Source of the DNA: Akebia trifoliata
Lineage: Eukaryota; Streptophyta; Magnoliopsida; Ranunculales; Lardizabalaceae
NCBI GenBank assembly: GCA_017979445.1
Contig: CM030711.1
Coordinates: 18,182,922-18,246,921 of the forward strand
Direction: 5' to 3'
DNA: 64,000 nucleotides
Both the position numbers and the translations under genes were made by a program. The notes below the pieces were generated by a model that saw nothing but the letters and a program-made list of their open reading frames with translations, searched no databases and was not told the DNA's origin. Below, piece by piece: positions 45,073 through 55,439 of the stretch. The stretch's first letter is position 1. Each line of letters begins with the position of its first letter.

Positions 45073-46830
45073 TGTAGACACCCCATTTTTACATTTACCT
45101 GATTAATCAACTCGTCAACCCGATCGCAACGGTTCCCAATGATGGATGGTTATTCCAATGCTCTGTTTGTTACCAGATATGTTTCAAAAATTTGGATGAG
45201 GTATCTCAAACTAACAAAACTATAAAAAATTACGCTACGCTAGGAAAATATAGCCCTGAAAACATAAAAATCATCATCTTGCATACAAAAAGAAGCTTCA
45301 CGATAAAAGTTACTAAAAAATGATCAAATTATCAAAATACCCCTAACTTTAAAACATCCCTAGAGCCTACATTATACTTAAGAAAACCCTTTCAAACACA
45401 TAAAATAATAAATCGAAATCAAATAAATCATTTCGCCAATTTTCACAGAATTTGACAAAATTATGAAAATGCCCCTCATAAAATTCACGACCATTTCGCA
45501 CAAAATTTTATAAATGATACAAACCAATATTCCCATTGAATTTCTTATGAAATATCGATTCTAAAACATCCTGGAACATCAAAAACCGACTTGAAACGCA
45601 AAAGTTCTTTTCAGGGGCAAAACGATAATTCTACAATTAAAAAATCTTAAAATTCTAAAATTAATAAATAAAATATGAAATAATGTAAAGTGAAATATTA
45701 ATAAAATGAATTTAAAATTTTGAACCAAAAAATCGATCAATCAGGCTCTCAGGCAAAATTGTTGATGGTTGCCCAGATATTTATTAAAAGACCCCTCCAT
45801 CTAGGGGCCCAAAGAATTAAAAATATAATAAAGGGGGTTCTGCAAAAAAAAAAACTAAAGTCAATAAAGTAAGATTAAAGTCAATCTTAAAGACAATCAA
45901 GTAAGATTAAAGTCAAAAAAATTAAAGTCAATCAAGTAAGACTAAAGTCAAAAAATTAAAGTTAATCAAGTAAGACTAAAGTCAAAATCTTAAAGTCAAA
46001 ATCCTAATTAAAATCATAATCTAAACTAATCAAGTCAATCTCGTAAGACTAAAGTTAAAATCCTAATTAAACCCTTAATCAAGTCAATCTCATAAGACTA
46101 AAGTCAAAATCCTAATTAAAACCCTAATAAGACTAAGTCAATTTCATAAGACTAAAGTCAAAACCCTAATTAAAATCCTAAAGGAAACCTAATTAAACAT
46201 TAACTCTACTCAAAAAAGTTTATAAATAGGAGCCTCCACACCTTATTTTGATATCCAAGAACAAACCCTAAGAGAAGTAGGTCATAAAGCTTCCATATCC
46301 TCCCATAAACTCTAATTTTGAAGTCCTAACTCCTTACCTAACACCCATACCTCAATTTTAGCTCGAAAAACACCTAGAAGCCCTTCAAAAACACCTAGAA
46401 ATTCATAAACAAATTTGAAGAATCCAGATCTAAGAAAGATATACATTGCCTAGGAGATCAGAAATCATATCCGAAGACAGAACGAAGCGAGGAGTACTGT
46501 ACAAGGAGTTACTCTATCAGATCTGAGGGAACAAGACCGTTGTCTTCAGAAAGGTATCTATTTCTTATTAGTTTTTATTACTTAGGTCTTTTAGCAATGT
46601 AGTTTATTTGGAAATTATTAGAGACCGGTGTTTGCCGGGCGGGATTGGTGCCTAACACCTTCCAACCCCGTAACGTGATCCCCGGACCCGTTTTTTCTTT
46701 CATAGATTAGTAGTATTTGCCTTTTTAAGAGTCAGTATTCGGTTCCTCGATCGAAATAACTAGGTGGCGACTCCCAAACCTCAAAGGTCAAAAGCGGATC
46801 CGCGCACCCCACGAATCGAGGGCACTTTCA
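45073..46830 (+). repeat. 3' LTR of C2
   Basis: It starts TGTAGACACCCC and ends GGCACTTTCA, 1,758 bp. It is longer than the 5' LTR mainly through extra units in the agtcaa/actaaagtc tract (45856-46190). TATA box at 46221-46228. Confidence 0.9.
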
Positions 46831-46835
46831 CCTTG
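46831..46835 (+). other. Target-site duplication of C2, right copy
   Basis: CCTTG, identical to 34258-34262. Confidence 0.85.
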
Positions 46836-48551
46836 GATGTCAACTTGTATTGGGACCTCATTGGGCATGTGCACTCAGTTATCCACTAACTTAGTAGAAT
46901 GTAGTGTGTAGACTACTTTAACAGAGTCATTAAAGGAACCAAGTTGACTTGCTATTTCATACTATCTTTGTGGGACAATTCCTCATGGATTAGGTACAGT
47001 TTGACTTAGAAATTGTCCTTTGTTTCTCTTCCCAATAAATAGGGATAATTGTCCTAGATGAACCTCAATATTTTTAATTGATTGCTCATGACTTTGATTT
47101 TTTTTATCTTGATCATGCATGAATTTCTGTATTCGTTGAGCTGTAAATTGAAATTGCTGTTGTTGCTTGAACATCTCTATCACCATTATTTCTAATGCGG
47201 AGTTTGTTTGTGCAATTGGGGAAGAATAGTTGGTCATAGAGTCGACAACAATCACCCTTTGATTAGATGTATTGGGTGGAGAGTAAGATGTTTGTGGAAC
47301 CAAAGGAAGGTTCGCATTATATTGAGATTGCCTATTATAGTCTTTTTGAAAACCTGGAGCACCACCTTTTTGATAGGTTCGTTCTGACAATAGGAGAAGT
47401 TGGGGTGAAACCTATTGTCAGGGTGGCAAGTTTGATTATACGAGTTTGGAGTGGGTTTCCTAAAAGTGCTATATGACCCAATGGCATTGACTTGTTCTGT
47501 ATTGGCCATAAGACAGTTCTCTGTGAGGTGGTCAAAAGTTTTGCATATGTTACACGCGAAAGGCATCTGTGAATTTACTTGGAGTACAGAATGTACCTCT
47601 TGGTGGTTAGTTTTGATGTTAAAAGCATCAAATTTCTTATTTAAATTTTTCTTAGTACTAACCAGAGTAGTCATTACATTTTTGAGATGAGAATCACTTT
47701 TGATCTCGTACATTCCTGGTTTATTCGTTCCAAAGTCACTCCTATCAGAGTCTCCTAAATTGGTGCTCTAGTTTTGAGCATTTCAGCGAGTTCTACGAGG
47801 AAATCATAAGCTTGATTTGGAGTCTGACTCATGAATTTTCCTTTATGCATAGATTCCAAAAGGATACGTTTCGCTGTCGTAAGAACATGATAGAAGAAAT
47901 TGACCAGTTGGACTTTATCAATCCCATGATGTGGGCATTTTACAAACAGGTAATGAAATCTTTCCCAAGTTTGGGAAAATTCTTCATCGGGTTTGCCCTT
48001 GAAATTTCTAATGGCATTTTTGATTTGTTCTGTTTTTGCCATTGGAAAGAACTTAACCATGAATTTACGGGATAACTCATCCCAAGTAGTGATCGAGTTA
48101 GAGGGCATCGAGTTCAACCATGCTACTATATGATCTTCTAGAGATAAAGGGAACAACCTTAACTTGACATTTTCATCATCAAGATGACCATTTTGAAAGG
48201 TTTGACATATGGTCAGAAATTTGGTCAAATGATTATAGGGTGTTCACTCTCGAACTCATGAAGCTTAGGGAGCGTATTGATAGTGGCTGCCCTAATTTTG
48301 AATTGTGCAACATTAGTTGCTGGCAATGCGATACATGAAGGGGGAGTGGCTGTAGTAGGTGTGAATAACTCGTTTAGACTTCGTTGATCTTCTTGAATCA
48401 TTTGAGATGGGGCAATCGGTTGAGCCATCTCGGGTGGTTGAGATATAGGTGAGGAATCAAATTCTCTTCTAATCCTTTGAAGTGGATGAGATCTTGAGAT
48501 CTTGGGATCGAATGGTTCAAGTGGATTCTTTTGAGATCTCCTACCTAACAT
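46836..48551 (-). pseudogene. gag of D (Athila-type)
   Basis: In D's sense a frame from 48551 has a proline-rich N-terminal part (TPTTATPPSCIALPATNVAQ). The capsid-like domain follows in another frame (48228-47755), with LRLFPLSLEDHIVAWLNSMP, SITTWDELSRKFMVKFFPMA and KCPHHGIDKVQLVNFFYHVL. A further frame (47713-47252) holds the zinc knuckle CNICKTFDHLTENC (CX2CX4HX4C). The last (47390-46983) has a coiled-coil-like stretch ending IKNIEVHLGQLSLF. The Athila pattern is clear; at least three frame changes destroy it. The stretch 46836-46982 leads toward protease and was parted from it by C2. Confidence 0.85.
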
Positions 48552-49710
48552 GCACTAATGATGAACACAAATAGTAGGGAGGAATTTCACACGTGCTTGA
48601 TGAGTTCATATTAGACTAGATAGCTCCTAACTGTTTCAAAGGGATAGCTTGAGCCTCCAACTCAGTTCTCTAAAATCGAAATTAGTCAGTTTAATCCCTA
48701 GATGAGAGGTGGCGCACAATGCTGAGCAAGGACACTCTTAAATCACCTCTTCATCTAGAATAGATGTAGTCTATCCCTCTCATACTGTAGGGTACAGTGA
48801 GGCAGGATTTCGCTTAGGCACTAACTTCGATCAAGAAGTACAATTGGTGCAACTCAGGCTAGCTTTACCTATTGAGCTCGATGGGACCTATGGTCAAGTC
48901 TAATAAGATTTTAATTAAATTGGGCTTGTGTGAATTAATTTCCTAATAAGGCAAAAATGCGGTAATGAAATCCGATTCTTATGTTGTTAATGCCATCCTC
49001 GTAAGGGTACCCCTTTTATTATTGTGCAATCGGAAGTATGTAGTTAACTGACTCAAATTCAATATAGAAACCCATGTGTAAGAGATGCGTGGGGGTTTAG
49101 AGTTTTACCTCCCGTTCTAGACAGGCATTGATCGAGCTGAGTCGACTCGGGTTACAGACACCAAACTCGGTGTACGAACCTGAGGAGCCGAGGCAGTTAC
49201 ATCCCACTGTCGTCCTCCCTTAATTCTATTACAATCCGAACCTTCTCGGAATAATTAAAATTAAATAAATTAAAACTTCTAAAAGGAAAATCCTACTATA
49301 ATTTTACTTTAAACAAAAAAAATAAATTTATATTTTTTTGTCAAAGAATTGGATCCAGGTGATGAGATAAAATTTTCAAACCACGTTGCTCCTGGTCGAA
49401 TCCTTCGGTTGAAAATAGAAGAACAATCAAAGTTAGAATTCCAGAAAAATTATATGTTCATTAAAATCCAGAAGTCTGAAGAAAAATTCTTTAAAAATTT
49501 AAAGTGCAAATCTCGAAGTTTGACCACAGCGCCATAGTTGACCTAGGCGACGTGAAATTTTTTTGATGAAATTGACTCAAATTTTAGGGTTTTGTTCATG
49601 TTGACTTCAAGAATCCAACAATATTTTTTTTAATTTTTTTTTAAATAAAAATTTTGATCGACAAAAATCAAATCTAATTTTCGGATAAAAAAAATATTGG
49701 ATTACACCAT
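48552..49710 (-). other. Leader of D
   Basis: 1.16 kb between primer site and gag with no gene. It holds the block shared with the Tat-like elements (48665-48850). Nearer the primer site is a GC-richer stretch (49090-49250) with ctcggttc-like words that I cannot assign. The frame at 49349-49537 is on the other strand and has no resemblance to known proteins. Confidence 0.6.
48665..48850 (-). other. Leader block of D matching C1/C2
   Basis: On the minus strand it reads ccaattgtacttcttgatcg, then gtgcctaagcgaaatcctgc, gatagactacatctattcta, aggtgatttaagagtg, gccacctctcatctaggg and attttagagaactgagttgg. The same words in the same order and spacing occur in C1 and C2. Confidence 0.75.
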
Positions 49711-49729
49711 TGTCCCCGTTAACGGTGCA
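49711..49729 (-). other. Primer binding site of D
   Basis: The minus strand reads TGCACCGTTAACGGGGACA, close to TGGCACCGTTAACGGGGACA. This resembles the tRNA-Asp type site found in many Athila elements and differs from the Tat-type sites elsewhere in the window. Confidence 0.65.
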
Positions 49730-49733
49730 AATT

Positions 49734-50492
49734 TGTTCAAGCTGTAGATGATAATAAAATAATGAATAAAAGAAAACCTTGGCAAGCAAGGGTCGAACCA
49801 CAGAGATAACGTTAATCCCAAGAATTTTTACTTCCAATCCAATTTGATTTTATCAAGCGATTTAAAAACAGTTGCGAGAGAGATTTATCTAAAATCAACT
49901 ACTGAAATAAATTCTAAAAAATTACGATAAAGAAGTATTGATCAATTGGATCCACCTTCACAAGCTCTATCAGTGAATTCTGGTTCTCTTTCTCGATCCA
50001 CTAAACAAACCTAATGTTTGTGGATTAAAAAATGAAACAATATAATATAAACAAAATTAAAAGTATGAAATAGTTTAGACTGAGATTATTAGGTAAACAT
50101 TAACTATTCTCTGTAGAGCATAGTCCTTCTTGAACTTATCAAAGAAAGAGACCATCAAAATTTTAAAAATAATTAATATTCAACCTATTAATAAATACCT
50201 ACGCTATCACAATAAAACTATTAAATCATCACGAGAACAGTAAAACACTAACAAATCTTGCTCAGGTTTCCTCAATCGACATACAGGAGATTTAGCCAAC
50301 AATCATCGCAAGAACAATAAAGTAAAAATAAAATAAAGAAAAGATGAAGAGAAAAGAGAGATGAGAGAAGGAAGTTATCTTTATTACTTGATTTGAAATC
50401 GGCAGAACCTTCTTACAACTTTCTTAAAACTAAGAAACATAAAATAAAAACTTAAACTAAAATAATAGAAGTTGATCTCCAGGGAGATGAGG
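49734..50492 (-). repeat. 5' LTR of D, truncated
   Basis: It aligns with 27654-28424 from tgttcaagctgtagatgata to gttgatctccagggagatga and then stops. The remaining 500 bases of the LTR, including the TATA region, are missing, and A's leader follows directly. The expected TCGCC duplication is therefore absent. Confidence 0.75.
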
Positions 50493-51283
50493 TACGTAAA
50501 ATCCCAATGTTTCAATTTGTATCTCGAGAAAAAAATAAATAGTGGAATTTTGAGAAAATCTTTAAAGTGAGACTTAGAAGTAAAAAATTTAGGAGGCTTC
50601 TGGCCATTTTTAATGAAATCTGATCTTACCATTGAATTTAAAATAATCAAAAAACATATTTTAGCCTATAAGCACGCTCAAATGCGAGTCCGAATATAAA
50701 AGTTGTAAAATCATTTTTTTCATTGGCATGTGATTAGATATATTCAATTTCCTATCTCTGTTGATTTGTTTAATGATTGAATGTATTTGATTTCTATAGT
50801 TTGATATTTGTGAAAAACGCCCCGAGCGCACTTTGTCCTTTTGCACACACTCACGAGCATACATACCCATATTTGCATCATGTCATGTCCTTATAAATCC
50901 AGTAGTCGGATCTAAGCTAACCTGGTCCTTCGGGATACAAGAGTTGCTCGTGAACGCTACAACTTCAGTACAGTACCTTCGGGTATATCAAACTGGAACA
51001 CCACGTACTGCAAATATGAGTATGTATGCTCGTGAGTGTGTGCAAAAGGACAAAGTGCGTTCGGGGCATTTTTTGCAAATATCTAACTATAGAAATCAAA
51101 TACATTCAATCTTCAAATAAATCAACAGAGATTGACATTTGAATATATCTAATCACATGCCAATGAAAGAAATGATAAAATCTAGCCTAATCTAAGAGTC
51201 TCATTGAGTCAACTGGGTTAACTTGAAGAAAAAGTCAACCTAAGGATAGTCTTGGATCTGGTCAAGTTTGACCCTAAAAATGG
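50493..51283 (-). other. Leader of A (remaining part)
   Basis: In reverse it holds the gtatatcaaa/gtcctt-gggata module known from the C1 leader (50880-51010) and a long inverted repeat (50704-51180). No gene is seen. Together with 25717-27653 this is all that is left of A's interior; A's gag and pol were removed, probably with the end of D. Confidence 0.6.
50704..51180. repeat. Long inverted repeat in A's leader
   Basis: Left arm 50704-50877 and right arm 51011-51180 are complementary with about one difference per ten bases by eye. The loop is 133 bases. Central arm words are cgcactttgtccttttgcac and its complement. As RNA it would form a hairpin of about 170 bp. Confidence 0.85.
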
Positions 51284-51301
51284 TCCCCAATGGAGTCGCC
51301 A
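51284..51301 (-). other. Primer binding site of A
   Basis: The minus strand reads TGGCGACTCCATTGGGGA, one base from the LTR edge at 51303. It marks the LTR to its right as A's 5' LTR. Confidence 0.75.
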
Positions 51302-51729
51302 CTGAAAACTCCTCGACCTGGTCATTAGCTAAATAGCAGATAGGGGTCCGATCTACGTATCTTGAGAATTTTAAAAGAATAGGGAGTCGCCACCTAGTTT
51401 AGGTCTAGAAACCAAAATTAACTGCAAATGGATATGGGTCGGTCCACGGATCAGAGAGATGAGTAAAGGGTCAGGTTACAAGTTTCAGAAGGTGTTAGGC
51501 ACCGAACTCGCCTGATCAAGATGGTCAGTCTCTACTGCAATCCAAAAATATCCTACGATCAACAATCAAAAACTAAAAGTCAAACTAGGGTTCAATCATC
51601 ATCAAATTACATCGGATTTAATAAATAAATCCTATTGCTAAAATAATTACATTGTTTCTCGAATTTCGTATATAGAAAATCCATAATTTAATAAGGCTTA
51701 CATGTCACCAAAATTAATGGATTAATTCG

Positions 51730-52480
51730 ATCATACTTTGAATAATTTGAAATCGATTTTCAATGTCACATGTATAAAATTAGTAAATTGGCTCATTGAC
51801 GATAATTTATTAAAGAGATTCGATTTTTGAACCACAACGTGCATTAAAATCAGTGGGTTTTTGAAATCATAAATTTTTTATCAAATAAATCTTGATTTTT
51901 GAAATGTCACATGTATTAAAATCAATGGATTTTTTAATCCATAAATCTTTTATCAAATAAATCTTGATTTTTGAAATGTCACGGGTATTAAAATCAATGA
52001 GTCAACTCACATGCCCGATTTTATAGAAAATCTCAATTTGAAATATCCAATGCACACAAAAAATCAGTGAATTGACTCATGCGTCCATTTCGTGGGAAAA
52101 TTCAATTTTAAATTTTCAATGTACACAAACTCAGTGATTCAACTCGATAATTTTGATTGAAGAAAAATTTTTAATTGTCATATGCATCAAAATTAGTGAA
52201 TTAACCTATGCATTTTTAATTAACGAAATTTGATTGATTTTGTTTTTCGTCACGTGTATTAAATCGGTGAGTCGACTCACATGCTTCATTTCATAGGAAA
52301 TTTTTGATATGAAACTTCCGAATGCACACAAAAATTAGTGAGTCAACTCGTTGATTTTTATTGAGAAAATCGACTTTAAATTTTGCATGTACACAAAAAT
52401 CAATGAATCTATTAATGGCAATATTCGCGAATGGGCTCAATAACAAAAAAAATTGATGAATCGACCTGATAATATGAACA
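51730..52480 (-). repeat. 65-75-bp tandem repeats with TGAGTCGACTCA-like palindromes
   Basis: About nine or ten units with tgtacacaaaaatcagtgag-like cores and a ctcatgc..ttat tail. The palindrome is perfect at 52268-52279 and degraded in other units. Same repeat as 11820-12180. Confidence 0.65.
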
Positions 52481-53084
52481 CCCAATGAGCTGGTTCATCA
52501 ATTTGATATATGCAAGCTAATTCAACCAATCTAAAAAATGAGCGGATCGATCCATTAATATTTCAAAAACTTAAAAGTTGACGTTAGTGCCACGTATACC
52601 CCAAAATCAACGAATTAATTCAAATACATACAAAATCAAGAAACAATAAAAAAATAAAATGAAGGAAAATAATAAAAGTAAATAAATAAATAAATAAAGT
52701 AAAATAAAATGAAAAAAAAAATTTACCTTTACTGAATGATTTCGGATGCGTGGATTCCTTCAACAAAAAATTTGAAATAGTGTGAATAGTTGTTGTGTCA
52801 ACTGCTAAGGCTGATGGATATAATGGATTGAGTTTCGTAGTATAGATCCTTCAAAGTAAATTCGATGGTAATTTGTGGGAACATGTGATAGAGAAGATGA
52901 TATGGTTGCTGCGATAAGATTTTTAATGTGATGAAGTGATGAAAACGACGATTACTCCGATGAGATTTAATGGTGTGACGAAATGAAGAAGATGTGGTTG
53001 ATGTGATGAGGGTATTAATGTAATGAAATGACAAGGATGGTGGCTAGGCAGCACGTAGCTGTATCAAGATGTTGTGAAGGGTAA

Positions 53085-53365
53085 AAGGGCTGAAAAACAT
53101 GGTTGGAAGAGAATGAAACTTGTTGGTTTAATGGAGACACAAAAAGGCAGCAAAGGGTTGGAATTTGGGGTTGTAAAAAATGGATGAATGGGTGATGTTT
53201 GAGGCTGTAAAAAAACGTGATGAATGGGATGGTAAAGGGCTGTAAAAATGTGATGAATGGGTGAGTAAAGGCCTGTAAAACATGAGATGGAAAAGGTATG
53301 TGAAGGGCTATAAAAAACATGGTGGAAGGGGTGAATGGAGGGCTGTAAATTAATGAAGAAGGTGG
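53085..53365 (-). repeat. Short tandem repeats (gggctgtaaaaa / gatgaatggg)
   Basis: About seven units spaced 33-45 bp. They are followed at about 53405-53520 by a duplicated stretch of roughly 65 bp with tgtttggagagttgca and gaagatgtggga. The frames crossing them are repeat artefacts. Confidence 0.65.
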
Positions 53366-55061
53366 GATGTGTGTGTGTGCTTTAATGGAGATGGATACAG
53401 CAAGGTGTGCTGTTTGGAGAGTTGCAAAGAGAGCTGAGGATGATGGGAGGAAGATGTGGGATGGTAGGTTGTTTGGAGAGTTGCAGAGAGGGCTGAAAAC
53501 AATGGAGAAGAAGATGTGGGAAAAAGATGATGAAGTATTTTTTTTTTCTTTTATGGAAGGCAGCCCAAAAAAAATGTTTTTTTTTTTCGAAATGGCAGCT
53601 TCCTTTTCTGTTTTATGGTTGTTCTCTTAGAAAATGTGAAAGAAAGAGAGATGGGAGAGATGAGAAAGAGGGAAGAGAAGGTCGAAAAACGAGCAAATTG
53701 CAGGCTTTAATGGCAGTCAACAAAAACATTTTTTTCCTCTTGGTTTTCTTCTTCTTTTTTTTTCTAATTTTTTTTTTCAATCGGTTGCTGATTATTTAAT
53801 CAAGAGAGGGAGAGATGGAAGAAGAAGTGGGGAAGAAAGATGGAGAGAGGGGTGAAGACGTTAGGAGTAGTTATGGAGATAATGGGCTCATTCTCGTTAG
53901 AGAAAATGAAGTGGGTCTACCCACGTTTTTGTTTCTCCCCTCTTTATTATTATTATTTTTATTTATTTTTTGAAGAATGGGGGGTAGTGATTCAGTACTA
54001 CTCGCCTTAATGGTAGCCTACTGTTGTTGGGTTGTGATTGGTTAATGACATTTTTTTTTTAAATTTTGAATTTATTTTTAATCCAATTTTGAATTGAATT
54101 TCAATTCGTTAATTTTGATTAAAGTTTAAAATTAAATTTGAATTTGTGTTTGATTTTAAATTTTGATTGTTTAATTAGCTTCAATTTGATTTTAAATTTG
54201 ATTTGAATTTTGATTTCATTATGGGTTGTTGGTCAATCTTATTTTGATCAGTTGATCGATTCGATTTAATGTTACTTTTTTTTTAATTGGTTGAATGAAT
54301 TTTAACTTGATTTTCAATTTGATTTTAATTTTGTATTTTAATTGTTTCTTGATTTTTAATTTAAATATAATTTTTATTTTGTATTTTAATTGAAATTTAA
54401 TTTGATTTTACGATTTTAAATTATGAATTTTAATTGGATCTTAGTTAAATTTTAGTTTAATTTTCAATTTGAATTTCATTTTGGTTTAATTTTTTATTTG
54501 AATTTTATTTTCCCTAGGGATCAATGTCTCTATGTTAGAGTTGGATGTTAGGGGGCGTTTTGATCATTTTTACGATTTTTGATGATTTTTCTTGAATTTC
54601 TCTGTTTTCATCGGTTTGGGTCCCATTAGACTCGAAATCACATTCTGAGTGCAATGGAGGTACTTTTGAGATTTTTCGGGAGTTTAAAATTTATGAGGGG
54701 CATTTTCATAATTTTTGAGATTTTTTAGATTTTCAGCGTGAGTTTTTTTCGGTCACCGTGTGATTATTTCTAAGTCTTAAAGTCATATTTTTCTGGCGTA
54801 GTGAGGTCTCTAAGTTGTCAAAGTGTGTAGAGAACCTAAGCGTACGTGCTTGCTAAGTCGGTCGTAAGATGTAGCGATCCTAAGCATGCGTAAATTTCTA
54901 TGTCGAGTCGTGACGAGTATAATGATGAAAAAAAACTAGAAACAGAAGGAATCAAGCAGTACTCACAAGCCTTCGAGTTCTTTTATGTTCATCACTAGGA
55001 ATCCACAACAACCAGGTGACGAATTATCGAATTAAGCAGATGCAAAAATGGGGTGTCTACA

Positions 55062-55076
55062 GATGCCCCTCTTTTG
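55062..55076 (-). other. Polypurine tract of B
   Basis: The minus strand reads caaaagaggggcatc next to the LTR at 55061. It is nearly identical to those of A, C1 and C2. Confidence 0.75.
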
Positions 55077-55439
55077 TAGAGGGTGGAAGCAAACTAGATG
55101 CCCAATCTATTGTGGTAGATAGTGCGACATCTGAATGTCAAAGCTATTGACAGCTTATTTTGTAGCCTAATTCGGCAATTTGTCGACACGTCCAGATCCT
55201 TGAGGGTAACCTCTCCTTGGAAAAATTTCAAATCCTTGAATTTTGAAAAATTCTCCTTGACTAATGCGAATACAATGCGAGTGCAAGTGTGTGCCATTAT
55301 GTAGTGATAATTTTGAAAATGTGCACCTCCTTTATGTACATTCATGCTGGGAGGACAACAATCTTAACAATGAAAAACTGTGTAAGATCAACATAAAACC
55401 CGAGCAACGTTTGAAAAAATAATCGGATAAAACTGAGTA
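55077..55439 (-). other. B segment between polypurine tract and array
   Basis: Conserved with C1 and C2 in reverse: gatagtgcgac-tc, ttgaattttgaaaaattctc. No credible gene. Confidence 0.5.

Larger units (their letters stand above)
34263..46830 (+). mobile_element. C2: Tat/Ogre-like LTR element, deletion derivative
   Basis: 12,568 bp: 5' LTR 34263-35907, primer site 35909-35926, 3.7-kb leader with an A-rich tract, pol remnant 39590-40720, hairpin series 41232-41427, tandem array 42060-44720, polypurine tract, 3' LTR 45073-46830. Exact CCTTG duplication. The coding remnant has the same internal deletion as C1. Its two LTRs are more alike than those of C3, and it sits in D, which sits in A, so it is one of the youngest pieces here. 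Confidence 0.9.
27654..50492 (-). mobile_element. D: Athila-like Ty3/gypsy element
   Basis: In reverse order: 3' LTR 27654-28921, polypurine tract, 3' untranslated region, integrase, RNase H, RT and protease (30368-34262). Then comes C2 (34263-46835 with its duplication), then gag (46983-48551), leader, primer site 49711-49729 and a truncated 5' LTR (49734-50492). The protein order gag-PR-RT-RH-IN and sequence character are those of Athila. All reading frames are broken. The five bases on the left are TCGCC; the right copy is lost with the end of the 5' LTR. Confidence 0.85.
51303..55061 (-). mobile_element. LTR shared by A (as 5' LTR) and B (as 3' LTR)
   Basis: 3,759 bp from TGAAAACTCC to GGTGTCTACA. 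A primer site lies outside its left edge and a polypurine tract outside its right edge, so it serves two elements in tandem. Inside, in plus-strand order: 65-70-bp repeats (51730-52480), purine-rich and gggctgtaaaaa repeats (53085-53870), a long run of AT-rich ttgattttaatt words (54040-54500), and conserved blocks near the edge (ggcgtagtgaggtctctaag near 54797; gtagcgatcctaagcatgcg near 54872). Such long LTRs are typical of Ogre-like elements. Confidence 0.8.

Noticed and set aside
49090..49250. A tRNA or other small RNA gene in D's leader
   Set aside because: GC-richer than its surroundings, but I could not fold a tRNA cloverleaf or find A/B boxes with proper spacing.
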